Origin: Triplophysa rosa
Lineage: Eukaryota > Chordata > Actinopteri > Cypriniformes > Nemacheilidae
Direction of reading: 5' to 3'
DNA length: 64,000 nt
Assembly (NCBI RefSeq): GCF_024868665.1
Contig: NC_079890.1
Span: forward strand, 4,254,005-4,318,004
Shown: positions 12,401 to 22,128 of the stretch, piece after piece
Numbering within the stretch: position 1 is the first letter of the stretch
Layout: each line of letters starts with the position of its first letter
The notes under the pieces: generated by a model
Databases searched by the model: none
Told to the model about the DNA's origin: nothing
Seen by the model: only the letters and a program-made list of their open reading frames with translations
Position numbers and translations under genes: made by a program

Positions 12401-12649
12401 TGATTGAATTAAATAAATGATTTGTTGAATTTAGTTGTATGCTCATTTTAGTTAATAAACAATTTGTTGAATGGGTCCTGTAGTTTTGGCGCATTTAAAG
12501 AAACCGTATGGTACATTGACATCTAGCAGTTGAGCTTGGTATCACAGTCTAAATTCAAAATATTCGAGAGACAAGTTCAGCCAAGTAACTAACGGTTCTT
12601 CTCGGTTTCTTTTTCTTGTTATCAGACATAATCTACAGGCATTCTATTG

Positions 12650-12882
12650 TTTGTGAATGTGTACAGGAAGTTAAAGGCGTTCCACGAACGCGCGCATGCA
12701 CAGTAACGTTTGTTTATGTTGTCACTTTGAAACCGTCGATATGGATAAGAACCCTGGAAAGCTTTCCTTAAATAAGCCTCGATTTGTTTTAGACAGAAGA
12801 ATAAACACACAGATGGCTAGTATGACATGTGGGTGAGTGAATTATAATGATATTTTAATTTTATAGTGAACTACTCCTTTAA
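12650..12882. mobile_element. MITE related to 45540-45860
   Basis: Shares GGATAAGAACCCTGGAAAGC and the right end GTGAACTACTCCTTTAA with a second copy near 45.6 kb. The ends resemble the TTAA family but the interior differs. Confidence 0.5.
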
Positions 12883-12904
12883 GCCAGGACTAGGCCTTAG
12901 TTAA

Positions 12905-14249
12905 ATTACATTTCACATTTACATTTAGTCATTTAGCAGACGCTTTTATCCAAAGCGACTTACAAGTTGGGCAAACAATGGAAGCAATTGGGTCAACATT
13001 AGGAAAACAAAAAGCATAAGTGCAATAAAACAGAGCTAAGTTTTATATATATATATATATATATAGATACAGTAGAAAAGATATAGAAGTCAGAAATGAT
13101 CGGTCAGGTGCTGACCGAAGAGATGTGTTTTCAGCAGATTCTGTGGCCATCTTTAAGAATCTTGTAGCAGCAGGCAGATCATTAAACAAATGGGGGACTG
13201 ATCCAGAGAAGGTTTGTGAGAGCGATTGTTTACCTTTGTGGGATGGCACCACAAGACGTCGTTCGTTTGCAGAGTGTCAGGATCTCGCGGGTACATAAGT
13301 CTGCATTAGCGAGTGAAGATAAGGGGGTGCCAAACCAGTGGTGGTCTTGTAGGCCAGGAGTAGAGTCTTGAACTTGATGCGAGCGAATATAGGGAGCCAA
13401 TGTAACTTAATGAAGAGAGGGGTGACGTGTGCTCTCTTCGGTTCATTGAAGACCATTCTTGCCACTGCATTCTGGATCATCTGCAGAGGTTTTGTTGTGC
13501 AAGCAGGAAGTCCAGCTAGTAGCGCATTGCAATAGTCCAGTCTGGACAGAACAAGAGCCTGGACTAGGACCTGCGTAGCATGCTCGGATAGGAAAGGTCT
13601 AATTTTCCTGATATTGTAGAGGATGAATCTACAGGACCGAGTGGTGCTGGCAACCTGATCTGTGAAGGTTAGCTGATCATCGATCACCACTCCCAGGTTT
13701 CTGGCCGTTCTGGAAGATGTGATGGTTGATGAGCCCAGTTGAATGGAGAAGTTGTGATGGATCTTAGGGTCGGACAGGATTACAAGCAGTTCTGTTTTAG
13801 CAACGTTCAGCTGCAGGTGATGGTCCTTCATCCAGAGCGAAACGTCGCTCAGGCATGCTGAAATGCATGCAGAAACAGTCGGATCGTCAGGCTGAAATGA
13901 CAGGTGGAGTTGTGTATCATCCGCATAGCAGTGATAGGATAAGCCATGTTTCTGAATGACAGAGCCAAGGGATGTTGTGTATACAGAAAGAGCAATGGCC
14001 CAAGCACTGAGCCCAGAGGCACCCCTGTATCGAGATGTTGGGACTCAGAGACCTCACCTCTCCAGGATACTCTAAATGACCTACCTGTGAGGTAAGACCT
14101 GAACCATTTTAGCACCACTCCAGAGACACCCATAGCCTTGAGGGTCGACAGGAGGATGTGGTGGTTAACGGTGTCAAAGGCGGCAGATAGATCCAGTAGG
14201 ATGAGTACAGATGAGCTCTTGCCAGTCTCGGGGCTTCAATGACAGAGAG
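12905..14249 (-). mobile_element. L2-clade LINE, 3' part of ORF2 and 3' tail
   Basis: The minus strand encodes the reverse-transcriptase 3' half in several frames. It includes the YADD motif ([12 protein letters not shown], about 13930-13890), ARNLGVVIDDQLTF, SRLDYCNALLAGLP and KPLQMIQNAVARMVF, then SGSVPHLFNDLPAATRF. Frameshifts near 14010 and 13277 break it. The 3' end is the fish L2 tail (AAGCGTCTGCTAAATGACTA in minus sense), at 12905-12970. The 5' continuation is at 15063-15179 across an insertion. Confidence 0.85.
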
Positions 14250-15062
14250 TATTGTGTAATTTCTGGGCACATATACATGTTTTTTACATGTATTGAGCAC
14301 TATTTTTTACCACAGTTATAAATGCACTTGATAAAATACCTAAAAAGTATTGAGAAGTATTCATAGGAACATTAGTACATAGATGGGTTGATCTGAAATC
14401 ATAGTCAATAAGAATAATTACATATAAGTAGGTTTATGATGATCATTTGATTATTTGAAGAAGAATTGATGATTTAATGACACAATCTGTACCTGTAACC
14501 AATGATTGTTCATATAAATGCACTTAATGTCACTTTATGAATGTTTAAAGCACATTTGAGCACAATGTAACAAGGTAAAATCCAGTGATGTTTTTAGAGG
14601 CCTAAAGTTTGAAGCCTGTTGTGTTCTCTCTAAAACCTGGGGATTTTCCACTGTTTACAAGTAACCATGATTACGCACGGACGCCACGCCGTCTCGTATG
14701 GAGACCATGGCTTGTTTGGTGGTCTCGTGTAGTAACCATTGTATGCAAATTATTTTAAAAATGATGTAATAACCAGCGTACCACCATTAGATACGTACCT
14801 TGTTACCTGGGACTTATTGGTGGCAGACAATTAACAATTGGTTAATAAAAATAAGAGATAACGGGAAAATACCTGATTGGTTTTAGAGAGGACCACCTTT
14901 CAGAAGTTTTACTATAACTGTAAACTGAAAACACTTGGTATTTAGATGACTTAGAACATCTCACTTTGTTTGGCTCGAGCAAATAAAGTTAACTCCTCGA
15001 CACCCGGACCTTCTTAGTCTGAGAGATTTTTTGAACTACAAGACTGAAATTTTTCCACAACA
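14250..15062. mobile_element. 813-bp insertion in the L2 LINE, possibly a solo LTR
   Basis: The L2 frame is interrupted between GHSTDTALL and SVIEAPR. The insert is flanked by the 4-bp duplication AGAG (14246-14249, 15063-15066). Removing one copy restores a contiguous L2 sequence. The ends TATTGTG/CACAACA are weakly inverted, as in LTRs. There is no ORF of its own. Confidence 0.6.
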
Positions 15063-15179
15063 AGAGCAGCGCAGTGTCAGTGGAATGACCGCTCTTGAAA
15101 CCTGACTGGTTGCTGTCCAGGAGGTTGTTCTGTGTGAGAAAGGAGGAGAGCTGTTTACATACAACACGCAACAAATTAA
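15063..15179 (-). mobile_element. L2 LINE fragment upstream of the insertion
   Basis: Minus strand reads VCKQLSSFLTQNNLLDSNQ and SGFKSGHSTDTALL, the part of the L2 reverse transcriptase just before the piece that ends at 14249. The element is 5'-truncated about here by a MITE. Confidence 0.8.
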
Positions 15180-15385
15180 GGGCCGGCTGCATAAACTGCT
15201 TAGACTAGTCTTACAAGGTAGTCACCTAATTGTTTTTCAATAACTTCTTCAAGTCAGTTACATAAAAAGGTAGATTGGTCTTATTGAAATATGAAAAGTA
15301 AGACCCATCAGTCCTAACTAATTGCTAGTTTGTGAGAATAGTTGTTAAGACACAATCTTAGCGGCTATGTTTATGCAACTGGCCC
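15180..15385. mobile_element. MITE with GGGCCGG ends
   Basis: Inverted ends GGGCCGGCTGCATAAAC and GTTTATGCAACTGGCCC surround about 170 bp. The interior alternates CTAGTCTTA-like words. Confidence 0.7.
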
Positions 15386-15452
15386 TAGGAGCTTTTATAA
15401 AAATGCCTTTTAAATGCAATGTAAGAAACATTGCTAGTGTGAACCTGAGACA

Positions 15453-16261
15453 CAGGGGTGGTTCTAAGGTGAGTGGATATCCGGGGCTTAGCCCAGAGAC
15501 CTTCACATATGTGTTCGAATACAGTGGCGTTGCAAGTCAGGTCCGGGCTCATATGCAAAAACTTTTAACGGGCCACCTCCATCTGTTCACGACCGCGTTG
15601 CGCATTACTGGACATCGGTTGTTTTACTCAGGTTTGTTATTTCAATGTTGATGCGTGATAATCGCGCTCAAATAGTAATGGCAGACCCCAAGGGAGCGCA
15701 AACTCCCAAGCGCCAGAAAGAGGGAAAAAGCGACGCAGCCAGCGTTTTTGATTGATATTGACGAGCTCATTCAGAGTCCATATAAATAAAACTTAATCCT
15801 GTTTGGACACAGCAAGGTAAACAAAGTAATGTTGTACATTATACAATATACAATAATAATAAGAGTGTAAATTATGATATGTATTCAAATCATTAAATAG
15901 ATGACAACTAATTGGGACAATAAAGAACTCTCTACTACCCTTAACCCAACCATACACTTTATTATTAAACACCTGTTAGCCATTTTCAAATATTTTCTTC
16001 CTTTTGTTGAAAACAAATGCCTGTATGATCTCATGTGAATGTAGTTCGGCAAAAGGTGGAACCGATCTTGCATTCATATGTAGCGTCAGTACGTGTCATG
16101 CATCTTACTCACTACGCCACAGAAACTGCTGGGAAAGTGGGGTAAAAACAGACGCAAAATGTAAACGGCGCCTAAGTGATTCGTACACGGCATGGTAATA
16201 AAACATTCGGGGCATTACAGAAAACTTTCGGGGCTTCAGCCCCCTTAGCCTGCCACCCCTG
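15453..16261. mobile_element. hAT-type non-autonomous element with perfect 8-bp duplication
   Basis: Ends CAGGGGTGG and CCACCCCTG are flanked by CTGAGACA on both sides (15445-15452, 16262-16269). The 8-bp duplication and CA...TG ends fit hAT. No transposase ORF. The inner ends also share a GGGGCTTAGCCC-like stretch. Confidence 0.85.
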
Positions 16262-16413
16262 CTGAGACACTGAAGCTCAAACTTTCATTTCAGCCTGGGA
16301 CTAGCCCAAGCCTTTTCTGTGAAACCGGGCATTACAGTTTAGATGTAAATGTACTGTATGTGCGCCTTGCATATGGTTGTATTTCTCTCACAGACGAAAG
16401 TTTAACATGCGGT

Positions 16414-16610
16414 ACACTCTAGTTGTGTTAAAAACAACACATTTTGTGTTCAGTTAAGGACAACACATCTGTGTTATTTCTTGGGACAACACATTTTGTG
16501 TTACTGGTGTTGTGTCCCTTTCATTTATTTCACACAGAATCAACACATAAAGTGTTAAATAGCATAACACAAACAATGTGTTAATTTTAACACATCCTTT
16601 TTAAGAGTGT
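16414..16610. mobile_element. palindromic MITE rich in AACACA
   Basis: Starts ACACTCTAGTTGTGTTAA, ends TTAAGAGTGT. The interior repeats AACACATTTTGTGTT, making the whole 197 bp nearly self-complementary. Confidence 0.7.
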
Positions 16611-16798
16611 GATGAAAGCAATGGAGCACAGGAATAAACTCTTCTAGTGCTTCTTTGACAATTGTGTAATTTTTTGTAGTATGTGTAAAACATAAACTTG
16701 CATTCTAATTCTGTTTCATGTTATGTTTATTATTATTGTCTAAAAGGTTTATGCTAGAAAGGTATAGGTTTGTTGTAATTTTAGGAAGTTACACTCAC

Positions 16799-17262
16799 CT
16801 TTGTAGCAGATGAAATTTATATTTACATTACAGTCCTGATGACACCATTTATTATTTTTTCTTTTTATAAAAGCACAATTATTTTGGCCGATGGCTTCAT
16901 CACTTGATTCACCATCTATATTACTATTTTTCCAGTTCTGATAGTCTACAGCAGTGGTCACCAACTCTGCTCCTGGAGATCGACCGTCCTGAAAATTTCA
17001 GCTCTAACCCCAATCAAACACACCTGAACTATCTAATCAAGGTGTTCAGGTTTGCTTGATAATTACACACAGGTGTGCTGAAGCAGGGTTGGAGCTGCAG
17101 TCTGCAGGACGGTCGATCTCCAGGAACAGAGTTGGTGACCACTGGTTTACACTCTTCATCAGCTGTTTCATCTCATTAATGGTGTTGATTGTGGCCAGAT
17201 CTGTGTACTTTTCCCTGCAGTAACTCTGAGCTTCAGTCCAATTCTTATTGACGCTCCCTATG
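16799..17262 (-). pseudogene. C-type lectin-like domain exon, split by a hAT MITE and internally shortened
   Basis: The minus strand encodes the start of a C-type lectin fold at about 17262-17153 ([20 protein letters not shown]). After a 193-bp MITE at 16952-17144, its end follows (YQNWKNSN..., CAFIKRKNNKWCHQDC, FICYKG). The end is followed by a good donor, GTGAGT, at 16798-16793. The two halves abut without the usual middle (the WIGL and WxW region), so part of the domain is missing as well as being interrupted. The wording resembles exons of fish tandem C-type lectin receptors. No neighbouring exons were found, so it looks like an isolated fragment. Confidence 0.75.
16952..17144. mobile_element. 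hAT MITE inside the C-type lectin exon
   Basis: Inverted ends CAGTGGTCACCAACTCTG and the reverse complement. The flanking octamers GTCTACAG and GTTTACAC match at 6 of 8 positions, a decayed duplication. Confidence 0.85.
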
Positions 17263-17415
17263 TTCCCTTACCGGAAAGCATGTGACAAGTTTTGAAGACG
17301 TTTAACCAAAATCGCAGGAGCCAACTCAATGAACTTCATGAAACGCGATATAACTTTTGAAAAGACATTCGCTATTTTATGTTATGTATAAACAAACATT
17401 GCTAGACAGGCAGCT

Positions 17416-17654
17416 CCCAGATAGCAATTTTTTGCGGCCCAAATCTGGCCCACGCCTTACTCCCCATACCACCTCATCTGGCCCACATACCGCATGGAAT
17501 GATGGCCCTTGGGCGGTCCGCTCCTGTTTGCCAGATTTAGGACACCCAAGTGCCATCATTCCACACGGTATGTGGGCCAGATGAGGTGGTATGGGGAGTA
17601 GGGTGTGGGCCGGATTTGGGCCGCAACAATTTTCTGGTTTGGTTTCTATCTGGG
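17416..17654. mobile_element. 239-bp fully palindromic MITE
   Basis: Begins CCCAGATAGCAA and ends with its complement CTATCTGGG; centre near 17535. The outer sequence (ACTCCCCATACCACCTC, GGAATGATGGC) matches the outer arms of the large foldback at 54525-56405. Confidence 0.85.
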
Positions 17655-18363
17655 AGGCAACACAACGGTTAAATTTAATAATCGACCAAATTTGTGCACT
17701 GACATGTAACAGAATAATGAAAGTGTTTCTCATGTTCTTTAACCAGTATTTAAAAAATAAAGTCAGAGAGATGTCGGTTTTGCCAGATGTTGATTAATAC
17801 CAGCTGTGAAGTATAACAACGCACTTAAGCAGTCACGTCACAGGAAAATAATTGAACGGTGTCCCAATGAGAAGGGAGCCAGGGTCCTTACCAGTGGACA
17901 CGATTGTTACTGGCTGTTACACGTACGCACATGATCCCAGCTAAAGTCATGTCGCTGTGGAATCTTAATTGTCATAATGTACAACAATAGAGACGTCTTA
18001 AAACAGACTCATACAAGAAGACTTGTCTGGAGTTTTATCTCATAGACTGTCATATGAGCCACATTGAAGGACTGCATCTCATCAACACTGCCAGAATTTT
18101 ATTGGAGGTAAAATGTGATCTTTATGGTCATAATTACATTTTCACCCGTTGCCGAAACGTGCCAGAAACCAATGGCGCTGACCACACGTTGATCGTTACA
18201 GCAAACACACTAGGCTACTATTACAGTAGTTAACTAGCGCTAGCTAGGTTGACTTAGTAAATGTGACATTATAAATACATAATACATTCATGTTACATGT
18301 TGCTTTTTAATGATTATCTTTTTTCGTTTTTCTTTTATGGCAAAAATGATTAGGTTCGCTTAA
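17655..18363. other. intergenic, nothing recognised
   Basis: Between the MITE and the LINE 3' end. No domain-bearing ORF on either strand. Confidence 0.5.
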
Positions 18364-18832
18364 TAGGACTAGGTGTTATAATCCCACTATTTCAGCACAG
18401 TTGAATTGCCCAATAGGAAATTTCCCACGCCTTGTGCATGACAGGGGGAAGCAGTCAAGAATATGAATAGAGGAAAGGAGGTCTGAGGTTTCACTGGGTT
18501 TGTCAGGTAGACATCCTCTGTGTTTGGGGGATATATGATTATAGAAATACATAGCATACTTACCTTTCCTTGACATTATCATAACTTTCATCACATCCAT
18601 TATCCTGGGTGAAAGATGCCTTTTGGTGAGGTGCTGCTGATAATGCCGTTTGTATGGTTCCCTTCAATGCGACACATCATTAGTTGTGCACTTCAGCCAC
18701 ATGTGTCACATTGTTACAAGGTCATCTGGCAGCCCATGCTGTTTCCATCCGCCTAAACCACAGCCATTGGCTTCTTCTTTCTGCACCACTGGCCAGTGCT
18801 TGATTATCTTCCACTGGACCTGTCCTCTGAGA

Positions 18833-19011
18833 GTGACCTATTTGTCAGCTATGGTGACCTCTGCATTTAACTCATCCAGTGAGTAGTGAGAAGCAGTGGG
18901 CAGCTATCACTGCAGCTCAAAGGCACCTCAGTCATTACCCACCGGCCCTGAGAATCGAACCGGCAACCTTCTGGTCACGAGTCCGACTCTCTAACCATTA
19001 GGCCATGACTA
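18833..19011 (-). mobile_element. tRNA-derived SINE inside the LINE 3' UTR
   Basis: In minus sense it starts with an A box (TGGCCTAATGGTTAGAGA) and a B box (GGTTCGATTC), then the conserved body ending near GAGGTCACC. Same family as 31512-31779 and 59874-60118. Confidence 0.85.
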
Positions 19012-19017
19012 CACACA

Positions 19018-19320
19018 CCGTTAATGTGCACTCAGTGCCCCCGGTTCCATATGGCATTCCATTACAACACATTACCAAAATCAATGCAACCATATGTGCC
19101 AACCTAAGGCTAAGGCTGTTATAGCCCCACTGGCTCCGTTAATGTGCGCTCAGTGCCCCCGGTTCCATATGGCATATCATTACAGCACATTACCAAAAAA
19201 TCAACGCAACCACATGCGCCAACCCGTTGGCTAAGGCTGTTATAGCCCCACTGGCTCCGTTAATGCAAGCTCAGTGCCCCCGGTCCCGTATGGCATAACA
19301 ATACAACACACAACACCATT
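19018..19320 (-). repeat. about 2.5 copies of a 120-bp tandem repeat in the LINE 3' UTR
   Basis: Units marked by CCGTTAATG...CTCAGTGCCCC recur at 19018, 19137 and 19257. The same unit forms a longer array at 57600-58310. Confidence 0.85.
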
Positions 19321-20102
19321 TTATTACGTGGTCACTTGGCAGCCCATATTGCATCCTTCCATTTCAACCACAGCCAGTGGCTGCTTCTCTCAGCAACAGT
19401 GGCAAGTTCTATGACTACCGTCCGTTGGGCCTGTCCTCTGATCCCCACTTCCTTAAGCAGCCTTGTAGTGGAATTGGAAACAAAGCCCCTGCAGCCCACT
19501 TCCACCGGGAACATTTTCGCTGTCCATCCTTGATCTTCAGCCTCCGCTGCCAAGTTGGCATACCGGAGATTCTTTCTTTCAAATGCTTCATGGCCTCTTC
19601 CCAAAGTACGGTCAACTCAACTATGAGGACTGTCCTACTGAAGATGGACCACAGAACCATGTCCAGCTGCAATTTCCAAGGGGAAAGTAAGTCTGTGGTT
19701 TAAATCAACTCGCATTTCCAAATCCCTGGCTATACTCAGCAGATCTGAATCTGGGGTTAAGGGCTTGGTCCGCGGTTTCTGTTCCTCCTGAAAACATGGT
19801 TGCCTTTTTAGCGAGTTAGCCTTGGCCTTTTTGGGCATTTGCTGCCACTCTCTTGGTCTCTACTGCTGCAACCAAGCACTTGAGTACTCGAGTGCTTGAG
19901 TGTGGCACCATGTGTATCTCCCCTGTGTCAAGCTCTTCTTACAACCCACAAGAATATGTTTGAGGTTTGCTGCACATAGGTGGCAGGCTGGATCCTGTTC
20001 ACACCAAACATTCAGATTTGTTGGGGGGTGCAGCACATCATATGTAGCTCTTATGATAAAACTTAACCTGTTTGTTTCCATACTCCACAGCTCACTCCAA
20101 GT

Positions 20103-20724
20103 GATTTTGCGCCGTTCAATGCCTTCCCACCTCGCCGTTCAATGCCTTCCCTTACTGTTACGGAAGTAACAGTAAAATAATGCATAAAAGTCTGCCATCT
20201 AATCATGCAATTCATGTAGAATTGGCTAAAAGAAAAACAATTTTTACATTTGTGGGTACTGCTGACATGAGACGAGATATAAAAATACAGCTTCTGACCG
20301 ATTTCCTGCTTCATTTTTAATAACTGTGGACCATCGATTTTGACGAACCTGACAAGTTTCAAATTTCCATAAACACGGTTTTCTGCATAGCCGGTTTATT
20401 ATGCATGTAAACACGTGAAAACTGGTTTCTTTTATAAGCTGATTTTTGACAGATTATTTTGTGCATGTAATGCACTCATAGTGTGCTTCATAACCAGTAG
20501 TTACCGTTACTCAGGTAAACAGTACTGTGATGTATCCATCCAGCTCGCATTTCAATGTAAATGACAGACCAGACTTACTGGATGTTTGTTTATCTACAGC
20601 TCTATATACCATGACATGAACAGTATTACATGGCATGTGGTAAAAATTGCTACATCTTTTCAGTTGAATACAAGTAAATCAGTGAACGGCAAGTAAACAA
20701 AATGTATAAATTTATGTATTGGTA
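20103..20724. other. intergenic, nothing recognised
   Basis: A short direct duplication CGCCGTTCAATGCCTTCCC occurs at 20110-20150. Otherwise there is no recognisable element. Confidence 0.5.
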
Positions 20725-21352
20725 CACTCTTAACCCAAATTGTTGACTTTACTAGAAATTTGCGAGGAAACCAGTTGCACTAAACTATATTAGTTTTTAC
20801 ACAGGTCGAAACTAAACATGTTTAGTTGAATTTACATATCATTTTAAGTTGGCAAGTCAAGTTTCCATAATCCAGATAGCAAGCAACCATTGAATCAATG
20901 TTAATTGCATTGAATCAATATCACCTTTTCACCCGCAATTAATGTTGAAAAAATGTTGAAATTTCAACAAATCACCATTATTGTGATCAGTGTTTGATTT
21001 AGTTGGGCTCTTGACTCTTTCTTTAAAGGCAAGTTAGGCAACTCTTTCAATGTTTACAATGGTGTTTTAATAAGAACACTTGTACATTGATAAGGAAAGA
21101 GGTGTTTTGAAAAGCTGAACTTGGAAAAGTTTTCTTTATGATGAATGTCAGACAGTGGTAAAGTTAAGCTTATTTAAATAATATTGGGGTTTGGTCCATT
21201 TAGGACTGATGTTGAATTTTGGTTCACAATTATGAAAGTACAGAGATGATCAAATTTAAGTAAAAGTTGCTGACACAATTAGACATCAACACTCATCATG
21301 GTTAAGAGTGCATGCAAATTTCTAGTAAAGTCAACTATTTGGGTTAAGAGTG
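20725..21352. repeat. foldback element sharing the large-palindrome core
   Basis: Ends CACTCTTAACCC and GGGTTAAGAGTG with about 38-bp matched arms. The interior contains ATCACCATTATTGTGATCAG and AGTTGGGCTCTTGAC, matching the core of the foldbacks at 1450, 3109 and 54525. Confidence 0.7.
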
Positions 21353-21415
21353 GGAGTCAATCCCACAACCTTTTGCACTATTAATGCAATGCTCTAACCA
21401 GCCACATGCATAATT
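21352..21415 (-). repeat. tRNA-like SINE head
   Basis: Minus strand reads GGTTAGAGCATTGCATTA then GGGATTGACTCCC, spaced like A and B boxes. No intact tRNA fold. Confidence 0.45.
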
Positions 21416-22029
21416 TTGGATGTATATGGAGAAAAAAACTGTGAGAAACCTGGCTCAGCTGAGAGGGCCAGATCTCTGACATGTTATAGCTGTAATTTAT
21501 AACGTTTTTATGAAACAGGTTGGGATGAGTTTGGCAGGTAACCCAGGTCGTGCATTCAGTTTTTTACACACCAGACCGCATCTCTGACAAACCATGTAAG
21601 CTTCTATGAAATGTAGGATAAAAGATTTTCTATTTTGTGAGAATCTACTCACCTTGATGACACACAAAGAGCAGTATGACAAGAAATATGCAGAAGCTAA
21701 AATGTAGGTTGATGTCACAAAAGCTCTAGATTTTTTTGCCGACTGTACATTTTGAATGCTTATATTCTAAATGCAAATTTTATTGGCGTTTAGGGGCACC
21801 AGTTTACAGATACCCTATAGACTAGCATATTTAAATTATAAAAAAACGTTAATTTTTTATAACATGGGGACTTTGTAAATATTATGTTAGTGTAACACAT
21901 GCAAGTTTGTTGTGTTAGAAACATACAGTTTTACACAATTATTTTGTCTGAATATTTGAAAAAAATGAACGAAACTATGCAAAGGTTAATTTTGTTTGAC
22001 CTCACGTAATTATTTATCCTCTGGCCCAC
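21416..22029. other. dok7 upstream region, nothing recognised
   Basis: AT-rich sequence without recognisable element or ORF before the dok7 start region. Confidence 0.5.
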
Positions 22030-22128
22030 TGACCTCTGACATGTGGTTCGTCATGGGTGTCGTACGCGTGCCTGAGTTATTTTGAAAGTGATCCGCGCGG
22101 GCACGCGCGCAGCTGTCATGCGGGGAAG
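22030..22128 (+). promoter_or_regulatory. dok7 start region, CpG-rich with two E-boxes
   Basis: The 100 bp before the dok7 ATG are locally rich in CpG (clusters of cgcg near 22090-22110). They hold two E-boxes, CATGTG at 22040-22045 and CAGCTG at 22110-22115. CAGCTG is a preferred site of myogenic bHLH factors, and dok7 is a muscle gene in other vertebrates. I cannot see a TATA box or place the transcription start, and the second site may lie in the 5' UTR. Confidence 0.35.

Larger units (their letters stand above)
18364..20102 (-). mobile_element. R2-like LINE with restriction-like endonuclease, 5'-truncated copy
   Basis: On the minus strand, 20081-19332 encodes RATYDVLHPPTNLNVW, then a zinc knuckle CHLCAANLKHILVGC followed by QGRYTW, then pieces of the endonuclease (FERKNLRYANLAAEAEDQG, VGCRGFVSNSTTRLLKE). 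Two frames are needed, so it is broken. The 3' UTR contains 120-bp tandem repeats and a SINE. The 3' end (18364) matches that of the longer copy at 56937. Confidence 0.8.

Noticed and set aside
17357..17797. ORFs reading similar text on both strands
   Set aside because: The sequence is a palindromic MITE, so both strands give the same words; not coding.
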